A DNA stretch of 36,115 bases, from positions 1-36,115 of the forward strand of contig URTL01000005.1 in NCBI GenBank assembly GCA_900550785.1, in the 5' to 3' direction. Shown here one piece after another: positions 21,235-29,030 of the stretch. Position numbers and translations under genes: made by a program. This DNA comes from an uncultured Collinsella sp. Its GTDB lineage: Bacteria; Actinomycetota; Coriobacteriia; Coriobacteriales; Coriobacteriaceae. How positions within the stretch are numbered: the first letter of the stretch is position 1; every line of letters begins with the position of its first letter. The notes beneath the pieces are model-generated. The model ran no database searches. It was not told where the DNA came from and worked only from the letters and a program-made list of their open reading frames with translations.

Positions 21235-22152
21235 CTATTTTTGAAAAAGTTTGCAGGCATTTTCCCAAGCTGCTCGCGCGATTGCCTCAGCATCCTCGCC
21301 GGTACGATCGACACGGTCGTTGACCAGCGTGTTTGCCGTGATAGAAATCATTGCCGGCTCGCACTCAAGACCACGAATGGGCTCCGGTGCCATATACGGG
21401 CAATCCGTCTCGAACAAAATGCGATCGAGCGGGGTCGCCGCAAATGCCTCGCGCACGTCGTCGTTGCGCTTAAAGGTGGCCGCGCCGCCATAGGCGATAT
21501 AGCAGCCCAAACCCACAAAGCGCTCCATCGTAGCTCGATCCTCGCCAAAGCAGTGCAGCACGCAACCGGCCTGAGGCACGCCTACCTCGCGCAGCACGTT
21601 GTACGCGTCAACGTGCGAAGTGCGCTCCCCATCCGAGTCCTCGTGCCGCAGGTGCAGCTCCACCGGCACATTGCGGCGCACGGCAACTTCGAGCTGACGC
21701 GCCATGCAATCAATCTGCACACTGTGGGGCGCCGGCGCGATGTCGTCGTCGTAATCCATGTGATAGTCCAGACCGATCTCGCCGATGCCGACGCACAAAG
21801 GGTCATCAAGCGCAGCAACAACCTGTGCGTGAATGTCGTCGGTATAATCCGGCGCGCCATAGGGGTGAACGCCAACGAGATACTTGATCTGCGGAATATC
21901 CCGCATCGGCAGAATTTCGCGCACGAGCCAGTCGCTATAGTCCGTCACGCTGCGCTTGTCGGCGATGGGGTCGAGCATCGTCACCAACAGATCGACGCCC
22001 GCGGCTTTGGCGCGCACGAGCGTTTCGGGCACTTCTTTGCCCCAAAACGAAAGCAGATGCGCATGCGTGTCGGCAAGCGGTGCCAAGGGCACGGGACAAG
22101 CAACCGTCTTCTTTTTCTTGGTAAACGTCACGCGTTCGGCATTAAGCGTCAT
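21235..22152 (-). CDS. tatD: TatD-family metal-dependent DNase
   Basis: A 305-aa TIM-barrel hydrolase of the TatD family; members cut DNA 3' ends and take part in repair, and the gene is commonly found near metG and ksgA. Metal ligands are ADTHAHL (H30, H32), GEIGLDYH, a His in VELHLRHED, HCFGED and ETDCPYMAPEP. The loop after VELHLRHED is longer than usual and lacks the common HSRDA wording. The first 25 residues are a basic N-terminal extension. The ATG overlaps the ksgA stop region by 11 bases, with AGGAG 7 bases before it, so the two genes are coupled. Confidence 0.92.
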   Translation of the reverse strand: MTLNAERVTFTKKKKTVACPVPLAPLADTHAHLLSFWGKEVPETLVRAKAAGVDLLVTMLDPIADKRSVTDYSDWLVREILPMRDIPQIKYLVGVHPYGAPDYTDDIHAQVVAALDDPLCVGIGEIGLDYHMDYDDDIAPAPHSVQIDCMARQLEVAVRRNVPVELHLRHEDSDGERTSHVDAYNVLREVGVPQAGCVLHCFGEDRATMERFVGLGCYIAYGGAATFKRNDDVREAFAATPLDRILFETDCPYMAPEPIRGLECEPAMISITANTLVNDRVDRTGEDAEAIARAAWENACKLFQK

Positions 22153-23002
22153 GGATTAGCTCCTGGGCCAGGCGGACAAAGTCAGCAACATCAAGCGTCT
22201 CGGCGCGCGTGGTGGGTGAGATACCGCAAGCCTCAAAGGCGGCATCGAGCACGTCCTTGGCAAAGCCGTTGGCGCTCATGGAATTGCGGATGGTCTTGCG
22301 ACGCTGAGCAAATGCGGCGTCAATCACGCGGGCCACAAACTCGCGATCGAGTCCTTCGGGCACCACGCCGTCAACACGGTCGATACGCACGACGGCCGAG
22401 TCCACGTGCGGTGCCGGCATAAAGCAACGCGGCGGCACCTCAAAGCGACCCGTCACCTGCGCATACAGGCCGAGCTTTGCCGTATAGCCGCCATAGGTCT
22501 TATTGCCCGGCACTGCGGCAATGCGATCGGCAACCTCCTTTTGAACCATGACGACAGCGCGCTTGAGCGCGGGCATCGTCTGGAAGAACTGCAGGATGAT
22601 CGTCGCCGCCACGTTATAGGGCAGGTTCGCGACAAATACCGTCGGCTCACCGCCCGCAACCTGCTCAATCTGCTCCGGCGTCACCCTGAGCGCGTCGCCC
22701 ATGATAAAGCGGAAGTTGGCGTAGTCAGCGGCATGGGCATCGAGCACCGGCTCGAGCTCGGGGTCGGCCTCGATCGACGTGACGCACGCCGCCTCCTGCA
22801 GCAGCGCAAGCGTGAGCGTACCAACGCCCGGACCGACCTCGAGCACGCGCTCATCGCCCGCAAGCTCGGAAAGCTCGCAAATGCGCTCAATTACATGGTT
22901 GTCGATCAGGAAGTTCTGGCCCAGGCGATGCTTGGTCGCAAGGCCAAACTCCTCCAGCAGCTCCCTTGTTGCCGTGGGGTTTGCCAAAGGCGAAGTTGTC
23001 AT
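22142..23002 (-). CDS. ksgA: 16S rRNA dimethyladenosine transferase (KsgA/RsmA)
   Basis: A 286-aa AdoMet enzyme that dimethylates A1518 and A1519 in the 3' end of 16S rRNA late in 30S assembly. Motifs are LGQNFLID (27-34), VLEVGPGVGTLT (53-64), the acidic EADPEL, NLPYNVAATIIL (catalytic NLPY) and FAQRRKTIRNSM near the C-terminus. AAGGAGG lies 5 bases before the ATG. It leads a two-gene unit with tatD; a terminator at 23041-23070 separates it from metG upstream. Confidence 0.97.
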   Translation of the reverse strand: MTTSPLANPTATRELLEEFGLATKHRLGQNFLIDNHVIERICELSELAGDERVLEVGPGVGTLTLALLQEAACVTSIEADPELEPVLDAHAADYANFRFIMGDALRVTPEQIEQVAGGEPTVFVANLPYNVAATIILQFFQTMPALKRAVVMVQKEVADRIAAVPGNKTYGGYTAKLGLYAQVTGRFEVPPRCFMPAPHVDSAVVRIDRVDGVVPEGLDREFVARVIDAAFAQRRKTIRNSMSANGFAKDVLDAAFEACGISPTTRAETLDVADFVRLAQELIHDA

Positions 23003-23033
23003 AGTTGCCTCCTTAGCATGGTGGCGGCGTCTT

Positions 23034-23070
23034 GAAACAAAAGGGCATGGACCGTTGCGGCCATGCCCTT
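23034..23070 (-). terminator. Terminator of metG
   Basis: The 10-bp arms AAGGGCATGG (23041-23050) and CCATGCCCTT (23061-23070) are perfect. On the minus strand the hairpin is followed by TTGTTTC. It lies 40 bases past the metG stop codon. Confidence 0.8.
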
Positions 23071-23109
23071 ACATCTAAACAGCAAATTGCCGATATGGCG
23101 CGCGGCGGC

Positions 23110-24711
23110 TTAGCCCAGACGCGGGAACAGCGGCTCGCCCTTCTCGACGGGCTGACCACCGGCAAGCAAGCCCCAAGCGCAAATGCCCTTGAGGTCGTCG
23201 CTCGCGGCCTCGTCCTCGCACGACAGGCGGCGCAGGGACTCGGCAGAAGTCTGGGGCATGAGCGGCATCAGCAGGTGAGCGGCAATACGGATAGCCTCGA
23301 GCAGGTTGTAGATCACAAATGCCAGCTCGTCAGCCTTGGTCTCGTCCTTGGCAAGCGCCCAGGGCTCGGAGTCCTCGATGTAGTGGTTGGCGGCATGGAT
23401 GAGCTCCATGACCTCGTCCTTAGCTCCACCGTAATCGAGCACGTCCATCTTGGCCATGTAGCGCTCGACCAGGCCATCGGCGATCTTTGCCAGCGGGTTT
23501 TCGAACGCATCGAACGACGCGGGCTTGGCGGGCGCGCAACCGTCAAAGTACTTGCCGCTCATGTTGAGCGAACGCGAAATGAGGTTGCCCCAGCTGTTGG
23601 CCAGGTCGGCGTTGTAGACCTGCTCCATGCGATCGAAGCTGATGGCACCGTCGGTGCCGGGGACGACGTCGGTCATGAAGTAATAGCGATAGCCCTCGAC
23701 GCCCAGCATGTCGATAACGTCCTGCGGAGCGATGGCGTTGCCGCGGCTCTTGGACATCTTTTCGGCCTTGCCGGTCTCGGCATTGCGCACGGTCAGGAAG
23801 CCGTGGGCAAAGACGTGCTCGGGCAGGGCCTCACCGATGGCCATGAGCATGGCGGGCCAAATGACGCAGTGGAAGCGGATGATGTCCTTACCCACGATGT
23901 GGAACTGCGCGGGCCAACGATAGGCCAGCTCGGCACGCGCCTCGTCGGTGTCGACGCCGTAGCCGACGGCCGTCATATAGTTGAGCAGCGCATCGAACCA
24001 CACGTAGGTCACGTGGCCCTCGTCAAACGGGACCTGAATGCCCCAGTCAAAGCTCGTGCGGCTCACGGAAAGGTCGTTAAGGCCGCCCTCGACAAAGCTG
24101 CGCACCTCGTTCATGCGGAACGCAGGCTCGACAAAGTCGGGGTGCTCGTCGTAAAGCTTGAGCAGCTTGTCCTGGAAGGCGGAAAGCTTAAAGAAGTAGG
24201 ACTCCTCCTGCACGCGCTCAAGCGGACGGTGGCAGTCGGGGCACAGGTGCTGGCCGACGCTGCCGTACTCCTCGTCGCCCTTCTGGACCTGCGTATCGGT
24301 GAAGTAGGTCTCGTCAGGCACGCAATACCAGCCGTCGTAGCTGCCCTTATACAGGTAACCGGACTCCTTCATGCGCTCCCACAGGTACTGCACGGCATGA
24401 TGCTGGCGCGGCTCGGTGGTGCGGATGAAGTCGTCGTTGGAAATCTCGAGCTTGCTCCAAAGCTCCTTGAAGTGCGGAGCCTGGCTGTCGGTCCACTCCT
24501 GCGGCGTCATGCCATGCTTGGCTGCGGCCTCGGCGACCTTCTCGCCGTGCTCGTCCATACCGGTCAGGAACTTGACGTTATAGCCGGTGGAGCGGCGATA
24601 GCGAGCCTGAACGTCGGCGATGATGGTGGAATAAGCCGTGCCCAGGTGCGGATCGGCGTTGACGTAGTAGATGGGCGTCGTGATAAAGAACGAAGGCTTG
24701 CTTTGATCCAT
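23110..24711 (-). CDS. metG: Methionyl-tRNA synthetase
   Basis: A 533-aa class I synthetase. The HIGH motif is HLGT (22-25) within YYVNADPHLGTAYST, and the second signature is EKMSKSRG (about 315-322). The connecting domain has a single CPDCHRP pair. The C-terminal anticodon-binding helical domain is present (NSWGNLISRSLNM onward), but the protein lacks the extra C-terminal tRNA-binding domain of longer MetRS forms. GGAGGA lies 8 bases before the ATG. rsmI is 69 bases upstream on the same strand, so the two may be co-transcribed. Confidence 0.97.
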   Translation of the reverse strand: MDQSKPSFFITTPIYYVNADPHLGTAYSTIIADVQARYRRSTGYNVKFLTGMDEHGEKVAEAAAKHGMTPQEWTDSQAPHFKELWSKLEISNDDFIRTTEPRQHHAVQYLWERMKESGYLYKGSYDGWYCVPDETYFTDTQVQKGDEEYGSVGQHLCPDCHRPLERVQEESYFFKLSAFQDKLLKLYDEHPDFVEPAFRMNEVRSFVEGGLNDLSVSRTSFDWGIQVPFDEGHVTYVWFDALLNYMTAVGYGVDTDEARAELAYRWPAQFHIVGKDIIRFHCVIWPAMLMAIGEALPEHVFAHGFLTVRNAETGKAEKMSKSRGNAIAPQDVIDMLGVEGYRYYFMTDVVPGTDGAISFDRMEQVYNADLANSWGNLISRSLNMSGKYFDGCAPAKPASFDAFENPLAKIADGLVERYMAKMDVLDYGGAKDEVMELIHAANHYIEDSEPWALAKDETKADELAFVIYNLLEAIRIAAHLLMPLMPQTSAESLRRLSCEDEAASDDLKGICAWGLLAGGQPVEKGEPLFPRLG

Positions 24712-24780
24712 GGGGTTTGTCCTCCAGAAAAACGTTGCATACAGGGGATGATTCTAGCGCAAGGGCTGGATATCCTCCAT

Positions 24781-25659
24781 CTATTGCATATCGAGCACCA
24801 TGGCATAGACATCGCGCTTGCGGCGCGAATACTTCTGAGACAGGCGCTTGGCCACCGCAGAGGCGGGCTCCCCCTCCTCGAGCGCGGCGCGGATATCCTC
24901 GCGCAGGGCCTCGTCGGGATCCGCTGCCGCGGCGCCAACCGGCACGATACCGGCCTCCTCATCCTCGCTCGGCGGCGCGATGACCAGCGCAATCTCGCCC
25001 TTTACCTCGCCGCGAGCACGCAGCTCCTCGGCAAGCTGAGCAGCGGGCCCGCGCAAGACCTCCTCGTGCAGCTTGGTGAGTTCGCGGCAGACGGCAACCT
25101 CACGCTGGGGAAAGACCTCCGCCACGGCCTCGAGCGTCGCCACGATGCGATGTGGAGACTCGTAGAAGATGAGCGCGCCGGGCACCACGGCAAGGCGCTG
25201 CAGTCGGCGCACGCGGTCGCCGTGCTTGCGACCCAAAAAGCCTTCGAAGAAGAAATGCTCGCAGGGAATGCCGGACGAAACAAGTGCCGTGACGCAAGCA
25301 GAGGGCCCGGGAATAACTTCGACGGGCACATCGGCCTCACGCGCCGCCTCAACTAGCGCCTGGCCGGGATCGGACACGCTCGGCATGCCGGCGTCCGAGG
25401 CAAAGGCGAGGGTCTCCCCCGCCAGCAGACGGTCAACCAGGCCGGCGGCGCGGCTGGCGATCACATTCTCGTCACAACGGACAAGCGGCTTGGAAATGCC
25501 CAGGTGCATCAGCAGCTTTGACGTCACACGCGTGTCTTCGCAGCAGATGACATCGGCAGCGGCAAAGGCTTCGCCAACGCGCGGGGACAGGTCGCCCAGG
25601 TTGCCGATGGGCGTGCCGACCACATAGAGTTTGCCCGTATGGGCGCTGTTTTGCGTCAT
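24781..25659 (-). CDS. rsmI: 16S rRNA (cytidine-1402-2'-O)-methyltransferase RsmI
   Basis: A 292-aa tetrapyrrole-methylase-fold enzyme that adds a 2'-O-methyl to C1402 of 16S rRNA. Signatures are LYVVGTPIGNLGDLS (11-25), CCEDTR (39-44), SDAGMPSVSDPG (88-99) and EGFLGRK. The C-terminal ARGEVKGEIALVIAPP and SRRKRDVYAMVL are typical. The start is 6 bases after the GH5 gene stop, with only a weak AATAGG site, so expression may depend on translation of the upstream gene. Confidence 0.95.
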   Translation of the reverse strand: MTQNSAHTGKLYVVGTPIGNLGDLSPRVGEAFAAADVICCEDTRVTSKLLMHLGISKPLVRCDENVIASRAAGLVDRLLAGETLAFASDAGMPSVSDPGQALVEAAREADVPVEVIPGPSACVTALVSSGIPCEHFFFEGFLGRKHGDRVRRLQRLAVVPGALIFYESPHRIVATLEAVAEVFPQREVAVCRELTKLHEEVLRGPAAQLAEELRARGEVKGEIALVIAPPSEDEEAGIVPVGAAAADPDEALREDIRAALEEGEPASAVAKRLSQKYSRRKRDVYAMVLDMQ

Positions 25660-25665
25660 ATCAAC

Positions 25666-26727
25666 CTATTCAATCATGCCGCGCTCGAGCGTACCGAGCG
25701 CCGCGCGGGCGTCCCATGCTGCAATGCGCTTCTCGGTCTTCCACGTTTGGAAGAACCAACCGGCAGCCGGCGCAAACGAAGCCAGCTGGTTGGCGATAAA
25801 CACGCGCTCGTAGGCATTGCGGCCCTCGGGCGTAACCGACGAGTTGGCAAAGATCGCCGCGCCCGACCATTCGCCCACCAGCACGGGGAACCCAGTCGAA
25901 ATCGCCTCTTTAAGCTCGCGCTTGTTGCGCGAAATCGCCGTCGTCAGCCCGCGGGGGCTCGTGATGTCGAGCGCATGTTCGTCGCGGTAATGGTACAGGT
26001 GAAGGTCCATGTAGACGTTCTTGTACTTAGCGCCGCGCATAAAATGCTTCCACTCGCTGGGATGCCCCGAAGACGAGAAGACGACGATCTTATCCTCGGG
26101 CATATACGAACGGACGAGCTCGTAGGCATCGCGATAGAAATTGCGCAGGTAGTGAGCCGGAATGCCATCCGTCATGGCAAAGAGACTCTTGCGGACACTC
26201 ATCTGCGGCGTATCCAGCAGCTCAATGCCCAGCAGGCTCTCGGCCTCGCCGTAACGCTCGGCCAAGCGCTCGAGCACGTCGAGTGCGACATGGCGGCCGT
26301 TAGTGGACGAATGCCACTCGGCAACAGCCTCCGGCGTGGCGGGCGAATCGTTGGAATCGCCCTGGCCACCGGGCACAGTCGCCAGGTCAAGCAGCACGCG
26401 AATGTTGTACTTGGCAGCCCACTCAATCGCGCGGTCGATGTAATCGACAACCGAGATGTAGGAGGCATCGGACTCCTGTGAGCCAAAGGCATACCAAGGC
26501 ACCGGCAGGCGCACGGCGTTGAGGCCGATCTGCGCCATGCGACGGAAATCATCCTCGCTCACAAACGTCTCGTAATGACGGCGCATGCGCTCGTTATAGG
26601 CGGCGGTGCCCATGGCCTCCTGCAGCTCGGCCGCATTGGATGCACCGGTCGCCGCGTATAGCGACGGGGTCACCCAAGGCTCGGGAATAAACCAGCCAGA
26701 GAGATTAACGCCGAGTATCCTCTCCAT
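25666..26727 (-). CDS. GH5-like glycosidase lacking the usual acid/base Glu
   Basis: A 353-aa protein that reads like a GH5 exo-beta-1,3-glucanase/cellulase barrel: GVNLSGWFIPEPW (6-18), NAVRLPVPWYAF (70-81), LLDLATVPGGQGDSND (112-127), DLHLYHY (241-247), and the nucleophile segment PVLVGEWS (281-288, Glu286). At the place of the family's NEP, which holds the acid/base Glu, the sequence is LLDTPQ (170-175): Glu is Thr173. There is no signal peptide or membrane segment, so it would stay in the cytoplasm. The start at 26727 is supported by GGGGG 5 bases upstream. An open frame runs on to 27120 through the palindrome array but is rejected. It is followed within 6 bases by rsmI. A sugar-binding or transglycosylating role is possible. 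Confidence 0.8.
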   Translation of the reverse strand: MERILGVNLSGWFIPEPWVTPSLYAATGASNAAELQEAMGTAAYNERMRRHYETFVSEDDFRRMAQIGLNAVRLPVPWYAFGSQESDASYISVVDYIDRAIEWAAKYNIRVLLDLATVPGGQGDSNDSPATPEAVAEWHSSTNGRHVALDVLERLAERYGEAESLLGIELLDTPQMSVRKSLFAMTDGIPAHYLRNFYRDAYELVRSYMPEDKIVVFSSSGHPSEWKHFMRGAKYKNVYMDLHLYHYRDEHALDITSPRGLTTAISRNKRELKEAISTGFPVLVGEWSGAAIFANSSVTPEGRNAYERVFIANQLASFAPAAGWFFQTWKTEKRIAAWDARAALGTLERGMIE

Positions 26728-26792
26728 CACTGCCCCCTTCGGATCGTGCAGGCCGAGCCTGCATCGTATTGCATAGGAAAAGTATCGTTTTG

Positions 26793-26832
26793 AGTATACC
26801 CGCGCGTGCGGACAGACGACCGAGCGGTCTGT
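26793..26832 (-). promoter_or_regulatory. Putative promoter/operator of the GH5-like gene
   Basis: On the minus strand TATACT occurs at about 26793-26798. Just upstream is the dyad GACCG-AG-CGGTC (26818-26829), bordered by ACAGAC/GTCTGT. A dyad of this size at the -35 position suggests a repressor or activator site. No good -35 hexamer was found. Confidence 0.3.
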
Positions 26833-26920
26833 AAAGTGGCGCAAAAGCGGGAGGAATGTCTGGGCGGGCGGGCCCGAGATGGCGTGCCGAGATGTACATA
26901 TGTGCCGGAAGTAGGCGGCC

Positions 26921-27166
26921 GGAAAGCGCATCCCGTTTTTCGCAAAAGACTGGGATGCATTTTCCGTTCGAGGCCTCAACCGGAAAATGCATCCCGTTCT
27001 GAGCGCGGGATCTGGGACGCAGTTTCCGCAAAGACCGCAAAAGGAAAGCACATCCCATTCTGACGCCGGATTCCGGGTCGCGCTTTCCCAAGCGGCCTCA
27101 AAGCGGAAAACGCATCCCACTCTGAAGCCAAATTCCGGGACGCAATTTCCGCAGAGCCCTCGATAA
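26921..27166. repeat. Four tandem 61-62 bp units, each a large dyad
   Basis: Units start at 26921, 26982, 27043 and 27105. Each has a 14-bp left arm GGAAANNNCATCCC, a 17-20 nt centre, a right arm of the type GGGNCGCNNTTTCC and a 15-nt spacer. In unit 1 the arms pair at 12 of 14 positions. The result is eight half-sites in alternating orientation about every 30-31 bp. Differences between units often keep the arm matching loose rather than lost. The last unit overlaps the left edge of the tRNA-Phe direct repeat. The array lies in the 430-bp region between the GH5-like gene and the tRNA-Phe elements; no gene is seen here. Confidence 0.85.
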
Positions 27167-27225
27167 AAGAAAAGGACCCCTTTGCAGAGGTCCTTGTCAA
27201 TTCAAGGTGGCGGGGAAGGGAATCG
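27163..27225 (-). repeat. Direct repeat copy 1: terminator plus tRNA-Phe 3' end
   Basis: This 63-bp block is identical to 27348-27410 except for one base (27195). On the minus strand it holds the 3' strand of the T-arm and acceptor of tRNA-Phe plus its terminator, with no tRNA body. It ends exactly at the closing stem of element B. The near identity suggests a recent event or ongoing gene conversion. Confidence 0.9.
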
Positions 27226-27334
27226 CGCCCGCGCTCCGCGCGTGCGGACCGCTGCGGCGCTTCGCGCCTTGCGAGCTGCGCTGGCAAACGCTCACGCGTT
27301 TACTCAGCTCCGCGCCCTCACGGGGTTCGATTCC
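27219..27334 (-). ncRNA. tRNA-linked structured element B (candidate ncRNA or mobile repeat)
   Basis: This 116-nt segment matches element A in architecture. The closing stem GGAATCG (27219-27225) with CGATTCC (27328-27334) copies the tRNA-Phe T-arm. Inside are CGCGC/GCGCG (27230-27242), a weak stem, GGCGC/GCGCC (27256-27268), and a two-part hairpin with outer GAGCTG/CAGCTC (27273-27310) and inner AAACGC/GCGTTT (27286-27301). On the minus strand the inner loop is GTGA, again GNRA. Outer stems differ from element A but still pair, which argues for selection on structure. The right-hand 50 bp also share primary sequence with element A (CAAACGCT, CGCGTTT, GCCCTC, GGGTTCGA). Confidence 0.6.
27322..27334. 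repeat. Flipped copy of the tRNA-Phe T-arm in element B
   Basis: GGGGTTCGATTCC on the plus strand is an exact inverted-orientation copy of 13 nt of the tRNA-Phe T-arm. The loop base that differs between Phe (TTCGATT) and Ser (TTCGAAT) matches the local tRNA in each case. Confidence 0.75.
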
Positions 27335-27349
27335 ATGTGGGGGCTGCAT

Positions 27350-27379
27350 AAAAGAAAAGGACCCCTTTGCAGAGGTCCT
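27350..27379 (-). terminator. Terminator of tRNA-Phe (direct repeat copy 2)
   Basis: On the minus strand AGGACC (27374-27379) and GGTCCT (27358-27363) pair around a 10-nt loop and are followed by TTTCTTTTAT. The same hairpin is repeated at about 27165-27194. Confidence 0.8.
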
Positions 27380-27392
27380 AGTCAATTCAAGG

Positions 27393-27465
<73 letters not shown>

Positions 27466-27497
27466 ATTTGAGGTGTGCCTTGTTTCAAGGCTTGATT

Positions 27498-27525
27498 AGT
27501 ATAACCAAGGACGCGTTCCGGTCAA
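27498..27525 (-). promoter_or_regulatory. Promoter of tRNA-Phe
   Basis: TTGACC (-35, 27520-27525) and TATACT (-10, 27498-27503) are 16 bases apart on the minus strand. A small GCCTTG/CAAGGC dyad (27477-27491) lies between the -10 and the tRNA. Confidence 0.75.
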
Positions 27526-27588
27526 CCGAGAATTTGAAAAAAGTTTTTGAGCACAGCCTCGGTTCTATAAATCGGCACGTCAGAGGCA

Positions 27589-27876
27589 TCAGCCGGCAGC
27601 AAGAAGTTTTTCACTCAGAGCCGCACGGGCAAACTCACTTGGCGTCATCCCCTCGGCAGCCGCCCGTCGACGAATGGCCTCCTTCATTCCCAGAGGAATC
27701 TTGACCGACAGCGTTGCCGTCCCCTCACCTGAGAGCGGGGGCCGTCCATGCACGATCCCACCAACGGTGTGTTCGCCATCCGGAAACTCTCCGCGCTCGT
27801 ACGACTCGCACCACGCGTCAATCATTTCATCCGTTACAACCTGACCATTAGCGGCCGTATACGTCTTGCCCATCAT
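27589..27876 (-). CDS. Ribbon-helix-helix antitoxin-like protein
   Basis: A 95-aa protein whose C-terminal half has the ribbon-helix-helix pattern: a beta strand TATLSVKIP, then MKEAIRRRAAAEGMTPSEF and ARAALSEKLL. The N-terminal half (DEMIDAWCESYERGEFPDGE) is the kind of acidic arm that wraps a toxin. The ATG overlaps the toxin-like gene's TGA. A second ATG follows directly; AAAGGGG is 3 bases before the first and 6 before the second, so 27873 is an equally good start. It probably binds its own promoter DNA. Confidence 0.75.
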   Translation of the reverse strand: MMGKTYTAANGQVVTDEMIDAWCESYERGEFPDGEHTVGGIVHGRPPLSGEGTATLSVKIPLGMKEAIRRRAAAEGMTPSEFARAALSEKLLAAG

Positions 27877-28139
27877 CGACCCCTTTGCCGAGCCTGTTCA
27901 ATCTCCTGCCAAAATTTCTTCTGGACTGGAGACAAGGCATGAATGATAAGCCACCCACGGACAAGCTCGACCGCGACAAGCTCCACGCTTCGTCCGTCTG
28001 GGAGCCATCCAATCGCAAGCCATCTCGGCGGCTCGTCCTTCGACTCGCGACGAATGCACTCAGTAACCGCAAGCCAAGCGCTAAGCACCTGCTTTTCCGT
28101 CAGGTGCTTTTTAGCGTTGGGATGGATCTCAACATCCAT
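27873..28139 (-). CDS. Small toxin-like protein of a toxin-antitoxin pair
   Basis: An 88-aa protein upstream of and overlapping the antitoxin-like gene. It begins MDVEIHPNAKKHLTEKQV and continues with RWLAIGWLPDGRSVELVAVE and HALSPVQKKFW, a helix-then-beta-sheet layout like that of BrnT or other RelE-fold ribonucleases (a Lys/His cluster near the N-terminus and a beta hairpin around residues 45-70). The family assignment is by general shape only. GGAGGAG lies 7 bases before the ATG. Toxin-first order is known for BrnTA and HigBA pairs. Confidence 0.65.
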   Translation of the reverse strand: MDVEIHPNAKKHLTEKQVLSAWLAVTECIRRESKDEPPRWLAIGWLPDGRSVELVAVELVRGWLIIHALSPVQKKFWQEIEQARQRGR

Positions 28140-28197
28140 GCATCTTCTCCTCCATCTTACCCAATTTCGTATGACGGAAGTCAGCTGTCGCCAATTC

Positions 28198-28557
28198 TTA
28201 AGCCGGCACGCGTTGGAGAGCAGGGGTCGAAACAATGATTGAAGGACGCTCTAGTGCGGCCCAGGCGCATGGGTGGGAGCACATGTGCCAAGGACGAACG
28301 TTTTCGTAGCGCGCGAGGATATTGCCGTCGCGATCGATGAAGGCGATGTCGATGGGATAGGCCATAAAACACGTATGGACCGAAGAGCAGCGTGGAAACG
28401 CCATGACGAGCGGCAGGCCGTTGGCGGCAACCGGACGCCGTCCCAGCATGCCGCGCAGGCGCACGACAAACGACTCCGCCACCACAAACTCAGCCGGCGT
28501 CCAACCCAGCCTGTTGAGTGCCCGCGCGTAGGCGATGTAGGACGAGACCGCGGTCAC
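28198..28557 (-). CDS. DUF192 family protein at the end of the Tad operon
   Basis: A 119-aa protein with the DUF192 signatures FVVRLRGMLGRR, LVMAFPRCSSVHTCFM (normally xxxVHTxxM) and PIDIAFIDRDGNILARYENV, ending with RPWHMCSH. The family has a compact beta fold of unknown function. The GTG start overlaps the TGA of the TadE-like gene (ATGTGA), so it is coupled to and probably part of the pilus operon. There is no signal peptide. Cysteines are unusually many (3 within the conserved area). Confidence 0.82.
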   Translation of the reverse strand: MTAVSSYIAYARALNRLGWTPAEFVVAESFVVRLRGMLGRRPVAANGLPLVMAFPRCSSVHTCFMAYPIDIAFIDRDGNILARYENVRPWHMCSHPCAWAALERPSIIVSTPALQRVPA

Positions 28558-29030
28558 ATGACCACCCCCGGACGCCATGGATCGACCGTCACCGCGCGCT
28601 CGTGCGACAACGTTGTCGGCGCCCCCAGCGGAACGCCAGCAATGCTGAGAGAAGTCGGCCACGGCTCATAGTGCATGGTGCAGGTGTAGGTCCTAAACGT
28701 ACCGGATAGGGAGAGCAGGCCACCATCCGATACCTCCGCGCCTTGTTCGCTCGACACTTCGATCTGCAAGTCATAGCCTTCCATGGCATTCAGAATTTGA
28801 GTCTGGACCGTCGCCGAGGCATCGGCAGAGCTTTCGTCGCCCTCCCCTTCCGACGCCACGGCATGCGCCAACACGATGTCGGGCACCACGCGGTCGAAGC
28901 GCGCGACAGCGCTGGCAAAGATCATGACGTTGTACACGATGAGTGCCAGCACCAGCAAAACGGGCGTAACCACTGCCATCTCAACCGTCGCTTGGGCGCG
29001 CTCCTCGCGCAGACGCATGCGGATACTCAT
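28554..29030 (-). CDS. TadE-like pseudopilin
   Basis: A 158-aa protein with the TadE-type N-terminus: a short basic leader ending in RAQATVEMAVVTPVLLVL, where the Glu five residues into the helix is the class III prepilin hallmark. This is followed by one membrane helix (about 18-42) and an extracellular domain with a single Cys. The start ATG overlaps the TadG-like stop (TAATG). It is one of two TadE-like genes in the operon. Likely role: minor pseudopilin in the Flp pilus assembly complex. Confidence 0.85.
   Translation of the reverse strand: MSIRMRLREERAQATVEMAVVTPVLLVLALIVYNVMIFASAVARFDRVVPDIVLAHAVASEGEGDESSADASATVQTQILNAMEGYDLQIEVSSEQGAEVSDGGLLSLSGTFRTYTCTMHYEPWPTSLSIAGVPLGAPTTLSHERAVTVDPWRPGVVM

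Noticed and set aside
26728..27120. N-terminal extension of the GH5-like protein by 131 residues
   Set aside because: The frame is open to 27120 but runs through the palindrome array, and its residues are merely the translated repeat. A Shine-Dalgarno stands just before the ATG at 26727.
26921..27166. CRISPR array
   Set aside because: The 61-bp units repeat along their whole length, with the centres also related; there are no unique spacers and no cas genes.
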